Below, piece after piece: positions 55,443 to 64,000 of a stretch of 64,000 nucleotides of DNA. Position numbers and translations under genes: made by a program. How positions within the stretch are numbered: the stretch's first letter is position 1; each line of letters starts with the position of its first letter. Origin of the DNA: Peronospora farinosa (Eukaryota > Oomycota > Peronosporomycetes > Peronosporales > Peronosporaceae); assembly GCA_947646735.1 (NCBI GenBank), contig CANTFK010000666.1, positions 434,001-498,000 on the forward strand. The letters run 5' to 3'. The notes beneath the pieces are model-generated. The model was not told the origin of the DNA, ran no database searches, and saw only the letters and a list, made by a program, of their open reading frames with translations.

Positions 55443-55658
55443 CTTAATCTTACATCGATCTCGCTCAAAATTATTCCATCTATAGCGATCACCATCACTG
55501 CCTCACTAAGGAAAGCAAGTGTTTGTTTTATCTTGGACTCAACCTCCAGCTTTAATCTTACATCGATCTCGCTCAAAATTATTCCATCTATAGCGATCAC
55601 CATCACTGCCTCACTAAGGAAAGCAAGTGTTTGTTTTATCTTGGACTCAACCTCCAGC
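55443..55658. repeat. 108-bp tandem duplication
   Basis: Two almost identical copies, 55443-55550 and 55551-55658, first base aside. The length is 36 codons, so frames on both strands stay open across it. On the minus strand it reads twice a peptide with KIKQTLAFLSEAVMVIAIDG. No family recognised. Confidence 0.9.
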
Positions 55659-56734
55659 TCTTTCATCGCTTGGTCGATCAGCTTAGAGTGCAGCCATCAT
55701 TCCATTAAATCCTAGCTGACCACAATGAATCACTTCCGTACGGTCTTAATCTATGGGTACTATATCGGCGAATTTCCCGTTGCATCGTATCGCCTCGGAC
55801 GATCATAACGAACTTTGCGCGCTGCGAATATGATCGGTGTCGATATTGGTGCTTTCCGGTCCAGTGATAGCATTGCATTTGGTGCTGGCCAATTTGACAT
55901 GAGTTTTTTTTATAAAGTTGCCGATGAGAGCAGCTCCCACTGACTCCTGAAGTTTCCAGGTGTATTTGACGCTATTTTTGCTTCCTCTTATCACAGAAGG
56001 ATGCCGATGATAGCTGGGCTCGCAGGGTCGTTGGTACAAAGTTCCATCACAGGTTAAGAATTCGTAGAAGCTATCAACATGACTGTTATTTTTCTTGAAA
56101 CATCAATAGTCCATCAGAAGTGCCGTCCGTTAGTGATGAGAATGCAGCCGAGAGCAAACAATGTAACGAAGTTTTAAACAATGATGACGAACCTGTAGTA
56201 TAATGCGGCAAATCGATGGCGAACGTTTGTTGCTGGTCATTCACTCGAGTCTGAATGAGATTCTGTTCTCTTTCATTTTTTCACGAGAGGCCTAGCGACT
56301 AATTCTTGCGGCTAAAATTAAACAGCCTTCAGCTAATGCGCACAACCACGCAATCACGGCGCTATGAAATCGAAGACCGAACCTCGCTGGAAGTGTCTGA
56401 TACTAACGCCAGCTCCCCTGATTTTCATGAGATAGCTTGTAAATCGGCCACTAAGAGACCAATCCATATTGACCACGTCGTGCCACTTGCTGTCCATCAC
56501 AGCTATAAGTATCATCGTATTGGTTTAGTGCCGTTTCTTCTCCACCTCCATCTCCACCTTAACTTCCACAATTACTACTGTATTCAACTCCGTCGTCACC
56601 ACCCAGTGCCGACTCCAGCAATTCGGGATGCCAAAGCTGGTGTAATTCGGGCACTGTGTAGCCGAGCTACACAGCGTCGTGTAAACTTCATTACATATTA
56701 AGTTGACTCGAATCCTTAGTGAACGACCGTTGCA

Positions 56735-57110
56735 CTAGAATCTCCAGTAATAGGTAGTGACGAATAACCACCAAATACTGGTATCGATTTCATCTTCGTT
56801 TCTGGCAATAGCCGTCTTGCCCACCCAATCCATCTGCTCTGTTAGTGTCTCGAATCTGTTGTTGTTATTCATGTGCACATCTACATCGCCTAAATGGTGC
56901 TTCGTCACTTGACTGCTTGCAATCTTCAATAGCGCCAGTATTTACATCCAGTGTTGCAATTTGTAAAGTGGCGCATGCTGACGTAGGGTTACATTGCCGC
57001 GAGATTTCAGAAGACACTAGCTCTTCGTCACTTTGGTTCTACCCCCTATCGGGACAATCGGCCTTGAAGTGATCCGTCTTTTACAAATCAGGCACTTCAT
57101 TAATTTCTTC
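56735..57110 (-). pseudogene. Possible Ty1/copia gag remnant with CCHC knuckle
   Basis: On the minus strand near 57060-57110 the sequence reads CLIC, then, after a one-base frame change, DHFKADCPD, which together give the C-x2-C-x4-H-x4-C knuckle typical of copia gag. Downstream frames (56735-56929 and neighbours) are open in short pieces. Too decayed to define ends. Confidence 0.3.
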
Positions 57111-57418
57111 TTGTTCTTATTCGGGTCCTAGTGTATGTCTTCTGACTTTGTCCACCACCATCTCCACCATTCTGATCCCACCTTTCCACCTCCATACTTG
57201 GCTTAATATGCTCTTTGACGACAAGCAGCGGCGCGGATTAGCCCACGGGAGTCGGCCGACTTATACCGATTTCCGCCCTAGAAATTTGTACGGTGGAGTA
57301 AGCTATTCAGCACCAATCCCCCTTCCCGTGATATTGGGTTGTTGACATTTCCAGCTGAGGTCAGTCTAATAACCACAATTTCGTGCCAAATAATTTTTAC
57401 TTTATGAGCCATAATCGT

Positions 57419-58010
57419 TGTAACGGGCTAATAGTTACCCGGGTTCGTTAAGTATTCGTTAAGTATCGAATACTTCACGGGCATACCTTAGACCTGCCAC
57501 TTGGGTGCGGCACATCAATGTGACCCACCCTCGTGAATGTGATATCCATAGATAGATTCACATTCAACATGGATGATGCCCAGTTGGGACTAGGCGTCAT
57601 GGTGACGCTGCAGACGGACGTCATCAGCGAGCTTAAATTTATATTAAGCTCGCACGTAAGCATACGCTTCTAAAAAGACGCGTATCCGATCTTTACATTT
57701 GACCAATCAGTAGTTAGATTTATATTATAAATATTTTCAATTAAATATAAGCCAGTCTTGAATTTCCTAATCACTGCTCACTACACACGAGAAGACTAAT
57801 AACAGTTCCGTGACGCAGTTAGGTGCTTGCTCTATATTTCGGTGTGCGGATCACTTTAAGCCACCGGGAACAGTTGGTACAGCGCTTCTTAGCGCCGACC
57901 AACATCATCACCACCGCACGCGGAGGTAAGACGGTATAACCGCTTCCTCACACTGCTCAAAGGTGTGGGCTCGTAGCACGTGGCAGCTTCTTTCGAAGCG
58001 CCCTTCTACA
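57419..58010 (+). repeat. 5' LTR of element F
   Basis: 592 bp, TGTAACGGGC to TTCTACA, followed by CTTGGTAGCACTAGTAG. Closer in its first part to the LTR of C than to that of E. Confidence 0.9.
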
Positions 58011-58077
58011 CTTGGTAGCACTAGTAGTCCTTCCCACGACCAGTCTCTCTGAGCTTTCGTGTGGACACGGATGCCCC

Positions 58078-59118
58078 TTAATATGGATTAGGGAGACTTC
58101 CTCACCTCTCCCGACACCATAGGGAGTTGACTGAGCATTTTGCGCATGGAATTATTATACTAGCCCTGGCCAACCTCTTGCATTGTCCTCCTGAGCAATA
58201 TGTTACTAAGTTGAAGCAGTTTGAGGCGTTTGTGCTCGGACAACGTAGAAACGCGACTGAGGCAAACAGCCAAGCAACGGCTGAGTCCATCAATAAGACT
58301 CAGGATGAGTTTTGCGTGAGCAAGCTCAGAATGAGGCGCTCAACAGAACTGTTTAGACGCTCTCGGCTCGGTCTAATCAGCCAAGGCCCATTCGGATGGA
58401 CCCTCCGAAGTTCGATGAGACTGCCCCACATACGATTGTGCACTGGCTTTTAGACGTGGAGCAATGCGGTATCGCACAACCCGTCGAAGACGACACCAAG
58501 ATGTTGTCGTATGCCATGTCAAATTTGCGTGGCAAAGCGTCAGAGTGGGCTTACTCTGCGCTTATGACAAACGCTGAAGCGTTTCCATCATGTGCGATCT
58601 TTAAAGCAAAGATTCGCGCCATGTGTCAGCCGTCTAACAACAAAATGTTGCTTATGGCGCTTCTTAGAAGCACGACAGGCGAAACGCTCTCCGCAAGAAT
58701 TTGTGCAGGAGATGCGTTCGCTGTCGGCGTCCATTAACGGTGAGCCGATACCGGAACGTATCAAGGTGGCCACGCTCATGAATGGACTTAGGCACGGACC
58801 ATCGCGTCAGGTCCTTTTTAGAAAGGTGCCAGCGACGATGAAAGAGGCCATTGACATTGCCTTAGTTGAGGAGCAATCCTACAACAGCGCCTCGGCGACA
58901 GCCTATTACAGGCCGTCGTCCTAGAAGTCTGATGCCACTCCTATGGAATAAGTCAATGCAGATGTGGTCTGTTACAAGTGCGGCAAGCGAGGCCATATGA
59001 TGGCTCGCTGCTATGCCAAAGTAGCTGCTGGTGCTAAGGCACCCAGCAAAAGGTCTCCCAACCCGAAGGGAGGTGCGAAAAACCAGCGTGCACGACGCAC
59101 GGGTTCAGAACCTGCTTA
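58078..59118 (+). pseudogene. Element F gag, broken
   Basis: Homologue of E gag. The start region already contains a TAG (ATGGATTAG against ATGGACTGG in E). Frames change near 58310 and 58665, and TAG at 58921 and TAA at 58948 follow. Recognisable parts are MDPPKFDET, SEWAYSALM, MRSLSASINGE and the knuckle CYKCGKRGHMMARC (about 58972-59014). Not functional. Confidence 0.85.
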
Positions 59119-59373
59119 ATATTGGTCGGGAAATGTAGGAACACAGTGGGGGCGGGATGCCCTGCTGTCGCGGACTCTGAAGGTACCCCTAAGTTCAGAG
59201 TGATCGAACAAATGGGTAGCATATTTCCTGAGGTACCGAAACGTCGGACCTCAACCCTTTTGGTCTATAGCGTTCGAGTACGAGGCTATGACCAAGTGAT
59301 GACCCTTCTCGTTGATTCGGGTGCATCACAAAACTTTGTGAAACTCGCGGCTCTGAAAAACAGTACGGCGAGT

Positions 59374-60676
59374 TGTGGCGAAGTGAAAGAGTGAATTTCG
59401 CCAAGTGTGATCGCATATTTTCGGTTAAGTCCGAAATGGCCAATATTAATGAGTCGCGATCTCGTGGCCAATATTGATGAGTCGCGATCTCGCAGAAAGG
59501 TTTCAAGACGATGTCAAATAGGATGGAAAACAGTGAATGGAGTAGTTTGCACTTCTATGTGGGGTCAAATATGGCCTAGAAACTACGCTATTGCGATCTC
59601 CAGTATTTCCGATGGCGATCCGCGTGAACGCGGTCGCTAAGGAGGAAGATGGGTACATCCAAGCATGTGGAGGACGGTCTGGTGTGGATCACGTCGCTAT
59701 GGAGGACTGGAATGGTGGATATGAAATGTCACATTGATGAACTATCTCACATGACCTGAGAAACGGTGAAGAAGACAAGTCGTGATCCGGCGGATCGCGA
59801 TCCGATATTAATTATTTAGTACCGCGATCTGGTATTAATTATTTAGTACCGCGATCTGGTACTAATTATTTAGTACCGCGATCTGGTACTAATTATTTAG
59901 TACCGCGATCTGGTACTAATTATTTAGTACCGCGATCTGGTACTAATTATTTAGTACCGCGATCTGGTACTAAAATGGTATTATATCCGAGTGAGGTAGC
60001 GATCCAGATCGCGGCTATATTGGAGTGGACCACATTCCGAGATCTGATTTTTTCCGAAAGGGCGATACGTGGCAACAGATCCTGAGCTACAGATAGTCAA
60101 GATCATAGGTTTTGGTATTTGATTGGTTAACATTAAGAGAGTTCAATTTGCTTCTAAGTACACGTGTCGACTTCTCTTCCGGGCTGGATTCTTTGGCCTC
60201 CCGACGTCTCAAGGAAGTCTACATACTACGCAAGTGATATCCCTGGATTGTTTGGCCAGGGATTGCAAGAATTCTCAATAAAACAACTCAAGCTGCGATT
60301 GGACGCAGAGGACTAAGAAGTCCAGATACAAGATCGCGAGACGGCTCAAGTGGTCAGAAGGCAAGCGGATCAAGTATCTACATTTTGGACAAGGCGATCT
60401 CAAGGGAGATCAGGGCGACTCAAATAGAGCACCCCAAGAACAACTGCGATCGTGTGAGGAATTCCACGCGATCGCCCCCCACCTATCCCTAACACAATCA
60501 AGTTCAACATCGACTCAAGTCTACCGAGAAGAGAGCAACCCGCCCTACCGACGGGTACACAAGGTGAGGAAGGCTATACACACGGAATCGGGGTACCCCC
60601 TCCGTTAGTCGGTCTTCCGGGCGCCAGTGGAGAGTTGGGATCGCATCAGCAATTTTGCGAATCCCACTCCACCACA
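59374..60676 (+). repeat. Solo LTR of Family IV inserted in element F
   Basis: 1303 bp from TGTGGCGAAG to CCACCACA, matching 37373-38634. It is flanked by a 4-bp duplication GAGT (59370-59373 and 60677-60680). Removing it with one GAGT restores alignment to E. No internal sequence remains, so it is a solo LTR formed by LTR-LTR recombination. Confidence 0.95.
59797..59973. repeat. 27-bp hairpin array in the solo LTR
   Basis: Six full units and one partial unit of 27 bp. Most contain GGTACTAA-TTAT-TTAGTACC, a perfect 8-bp inverted repeat with a 4-base loop, separated by GCGATCT. Confidence 0.9.
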
Positions 60677-61046
60677 GAGTTATGAGTCGCTTTGCCAGTA
60701 TGGCAAGCGAGAAGAGGCGATCTTTCGTTTAGCAAACGGCGCGCTCGTCACATCGGAGGGAGTTCAAGTTGAACTCGCCTTCAGTTTCAGTGACTTCTCT
60801 TGTAAAGAGAAGCTCACGGTGCTAGGTATGGAGAATCCGTATGACCTCATCCTACGCATGCCTTGGTTGGCTAAACACCAACCATGGATAGACTGGCGTA
60901 CACGCAAAGCGCTAGCTCTACACAAGAAACCGGAAAGGATGTGCTCTTGCGAGAGGCTTATGTGGCTGATGCTGTGTCCGACACAGTCGAGGGTGCGATG
61001 ACGGTATGTCACTCAACATCAGTTACTATCTAGCTCGAAAGGAGTG

Positions 61047-64000
61047 GTGTAGTTGGAAGTGCACTGGCGGAAAGCCAGGTGACACATATTCCTACCCAGG
61101 TCGTAAAGACTGTTGTAGTGAATGGGGCGATGACAGGTAGTCATGCGTCCAATAGTCCTGCACAGAGCCGACAGCCTGTGGCAGTTGACGGTGGGCTGAC
61201 AGGAAGTCAAGCGCCACAAGAACCGCCGCAGAGCCTTGAGCCTTGAGCCTGGGGCGGTTGGAAGTAGTGCGTTAGCTGAGATAGCAACGACACCTTCTTC
61301 CAGGTCAAAGGTCGTGGTGACTCGAAGAACGAGCACCAGACGTATTAAGACGATCAAGGGCACGTCGAAACGAGTGACCCTTGGATCTGTCTCGGTCCAA
61401 GAGGACGGGCCTACGAACGAGATGTTCGAGGCCGTCAAAGACAAAATACCGGAGGCATCCTCAGTTGAGGTGCTCCAACTTGTCTTGGCATCTGCCGAGG
61501 AGATAGTAAATCTCTCGGAGATGACGTGGGATCTGTTCCTGTCCGAACTAAAGGAAGGAAAGATCCACGAGATAGTCGCACCAGTTCCAGAAGAGAACGT
61601 GGTGGGCTGTTGCTCTTCATCCACAATGGATGAGAGCGTCTTGGAGACCGACAAAAAGAAACGGTTCGCTGCTCAAAGCTGGGATTCCATGAAGGACAGC
61701 CCATTCTATGATGTTCTGTGGAAACACCGTGATGTCTTTCCAGCAGAAGTGCCGAGCCGCCTACAGGCCGATAGGGGCATCAGGCACGAGATTGACCTCG
61801 GGCTTGGCACCAAGTATTGTGTGTCCAGGTAATGGCCGTTGCCGAAGGAACAAGTCGATTACATCGATGAGTTCTTCGATAAGCGAGCCACGGCGAGACA
61901 TGTACGTGAGAGCAAGTCGCCTCACTGCAGCCCGACCTTCTGTGTGCGTAAAGCAACAGGTGGGTGGCACGTGGCTCACGCTTATAATAAGCTGAACACG
62001 GCCACCATTCCAGCTCAAACGCCGATCCCGCGGAAAGATGTTTTGTTGAATTGCATGGGAAATTTAGCTATCTTTTTCGCGTTGTATCTGAAGAATGGCT
62101 ACTATCAAGTTCTCATCAGCGATACTGATGTAGTCAAAACGGCAGTAAGCACTCCAAACGGTATGCTGTGGGAGTGGCTTGTGATGCCACAAGGGTTGAA
62201 AAATGCTCCGGCAACATTCAACCGAGTGGTGGCTCACGTGATGCGTCATCACCGTGCCTACGCGCCCCATTACTTTGATGATGTATTCGTGCATAGTAGG
62301 GCGGAGGACGGTCTGAGCACGATAGAGTCTCACAAGCGTCATTTAGACGCTGTGTTGCAGACTCTGGGTGACGACCAATTATACGTGAACTTGCAAAAGT
62401 GCGTAATAGGGGTCCCCGAGATACCTGTACTGGGCTGCATCGTAGGTGCACATGGTGTACGAGCAGACCCAGAAAAGGTAAAGGCAGCAAAGGAATGGCG
62501 AGTCCCACGTCATGTGAAGGATCTGCGCCAATTCCTTGGGCTCGCTAATTACTTGCATAAGTACAGCAAGAATTATGCGAAGCAGACTAAGCCATTGTCT
62601 GATCTTTTGAAAAAGGATACAGCATGGACTTGGTCTGTAATGGGCTACATTACACACATAGTATTAACACAAATAAACAAATCATATGTAGACAGGTGCT
62701 GGGCCCGAATAGCGGGCACAGCGTGGTAATTTATTATTGGTTTATTATTGGGGGCCTAAAGTCCCAATATGGACCAATGATAAATCAACCTGAAATTGTG
62801 TGGTTCCCGAAAGGCGGGAACACTGTCGTATTTATTACGACTAAAATCTTCGTAATTAGTACGAATTAAACCAAAATAAAAATCAAAGTTAAATTTACTT
62901 AATACCTAATACTTGGGCTTGAGTCTTCCTTAAGCGCGCGTGTAAGCTAGTGACGGTACGTTCTAGCCCCGTTACATGGTCAAAGGAGCAAGAAGATGTG
63001 TTCACTTCAGGGAAGCAATCTCTTGTAGAGGCACCGGTCTTGGCATTTCCAGACGCGGATAAGCCCATTAGCGTCATCTGCGATGTAAGCAATTTTGCAA
63101 TCGGCAGCGCGCTCATGCACAAGGATGACAACGGCGTTGACCGTGTCATATCGTATCAGTCTCGGCTTTTAAAAGCTGCCGAGCTAACTATCCTGTGCAT
63201 GACAAGGAGATACTTTCAATTAAGTATGCCCTTGTGAAGTTTCTAGTGCACCTCTTGGGCACCGAACCTTTTGTGGTTTATACGGATCACGCATCACTGC
63301 GGACCGCTATAAATTCACCGCACCTCTCGCCGATAATGGCGAGACGGCTAACTTTCTTCTCTGAATTTAACTTCAAAGTTGAATATAAGCCAGATAAGTC
63401 GAATGTCTTGGCTGACGCGTTATCGTGCAGACCAGACTTCGAGGCAAGACACCAGGAAAATGTGTCTCGTGCGAAAGCACAAGGAGAGTCTTCAACACTG
63501 GCATCCATGAAGGTCTACCATGTGACGAGCTCAATGTCCTCCGATATAAAGAGTTGCTACAGTCAGGACAAACATTGTCGCCTTCTGTTGGATCATTTCA
63601 GTGGACGAAATGTTACCCTTCCGTCGCACCTCAAAGCGAAACTAAATCGCTTTAGTTACAGTGATGGCCTGTTATGGCATCAACTGTCACCCTGTGATCC
63701 CTTGAGAATCTATTACCCTCATGACACAAATCTCAAGCTGATGATACTTCACGAGTGCCATGATGCGCCATCTAGTGGGCATCTGGGCCGTGAAAAGACA
63801 TTCTTACGAGTGTCAGAGAGATTATCATGGCCCCACCTATATCGGCGGGTGGCCAACTATATTCGCTCTTGCGAAGAGTGTCAGCGCATAAAAAGCCTGC
63901 ACACTTCGAAAAGTGCCCCACTAAAGCCACTGCCGATTCCAGCGCATTGTTGGAAATCGGTCAGTTTGGACTTCATGTTTGGCTTACCGCCTGACCATAA
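61047..64000 (+). pseudogene. Element F pol (RT, RNase H, integrase start), broken
   Basis: The spacer before RT (61236-61832) ends in a TAA where E reads a Gln-Trp (SRYCV-type region, 61830). RT continues in 61839-62635 (PIPRKDV, YFDDVFVHS). The Family III solo LTR interrupts it at 62636-62976. RNase H follows (VICDVSNFAIG, 62982-63237), where E has VVCDAS, and it shares with E the one-base loss before the next RNase H piece (YTDHASL near 63280). The integrase HHCC domain (GHLGREKTF, CEECQRI) is at 63700-63890. Several stops make it non-functional. Confidence 0.85.
62636..62976 (+). repeat. Solo LTR of Family III inserted in element F
   Basis: 341 bp, TGTAATGGGC to CCGTTACA, close to the LTRs of D, in plus orientation. 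Flanked by a perfect 5-bp duplication TGGTC (62631-62635 and 62977-62981), which lies in a codon region intact in E. Confidence 0.95.

Larger units (their letters stand above)
55108..57418. other. Gene-poor region downstream of the effector
   Basis: No gene can be supported. It holds a 108-bp tandem duplication and a possible copia gag remnant, described separately. Short frames at 55803-56039 (minus) and 56306-56701 (plus) have no recognisable motif. Confidence 0.4.
59122..61035 (+). pseudogene. Element F retropepsin, split by a solo LTR
   Basis: The first part (59122-59373) carries the catalytic LLVDSGASQNFV. The Family IV solo LTR separates it from the second part (60677-61035), which carries YESLCQ and LILRMPWLAKHQPWIDW. 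In E the flap-region motif is LILGMPW, so one Gly is replaced by Arg here. A stop occurs at 61032. Confidence 0.85.
57419..64000 (+). mobile_element. Ty3/gypsy element F (Family I), 3' end outside the window
   Basis: Plus-strand copy of the E family with 5' LTR, primer-binding site (58013), gag, protease, RT, RNase H and integrase start. It has taken two later insertions, now solo LTRs, at 59374-60676 and 62636-62976. It runs off the window in the integrase. Confidence 0.9.

Overview
The window looks like a repeat-rich region of an oomycete genome (Peronosporales type: Phytophthora or a downy mildew). Two things suggest this. The locus at 51.9-55.1 kb has a signal peptide, an RxLR motif and a tandem LWY-like repeat array, an architecture known from these organisms. 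Most of the rest is Ty3/gypsy LTR retrotransposons carrying chromodomains, and one lineage carries an extra archaeal-type RNase H. There is no prokaryotic operon structure, no CRISPR array and no rRNA.

Layout from left to right. 1-2114: 5' part of a minus-strand Family I element (A). 2329-9338: minus-strand Family II element (B) with two LTRs. 9339-10249: 3' end of a plus-strand Family I element (C). 10250-11889: unassigned. 11890-14247: the only ordinary host-type gene, a minus-strand M13 (neprilysin-like) metallopeptidase with two frameshifts. 15243-15837: LTR-like repeat. 15885-16780: left part of an older Family III element (D'). 16781-24440: complete minus-strand Family III element (D) with the 5-bp target duplication GTGTC. 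24441-25517: rest of D' and a truncated Family II copy (B2). 25518-28445: minisatellites and degenerate sequence related to Family IV. 28470-30843 and 30843-38634: two Family IV copies (G1 minus, G2 plus) joined head to head. 38635-42636: 3' half of a plus-strand Family V element (H). 42839-50917: complete plus-strand Family I element (E) with target duplication TGAGC. 51928-55107: broken RxLR/LWY effector. 55108-57418: gene-poor sequence with a 108-bp duplication and a possible copia gag remnant. 57419-64000: plus-strand Family I element (F), interrupted by a Family IV solo LTR (duplication GAGT) and a Family III solo LTR (duplication TGGTC), running off the right edge.

Sense genes run gag (CCHC knuckle), retropepsin, reverse transcriptase, RNase H, integrase, chromodomain. 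Almost every copy is broken by frameshifts or stops. The main unexplained signal is an antisense open frame at the 3' end of each family. It starts within about 15-240 bp of the 3' LTR, reads back towards pol and commonly encodes coiled coils or low-complexity basic regions, partly overlapping the chromodomain linker. I found versions in B, C, D, D', E, G2 and H, plus a degenerate one beside G1. This layout resembles antisense genes driven from a 3' LTR, such as HBZ of HTLV-1, but transcription and function are not shown here.

LTR boundaries were read by eye from TG...CA ends, primer-binding sites, purine tracts and target duplications. Family names I-V are local labels.
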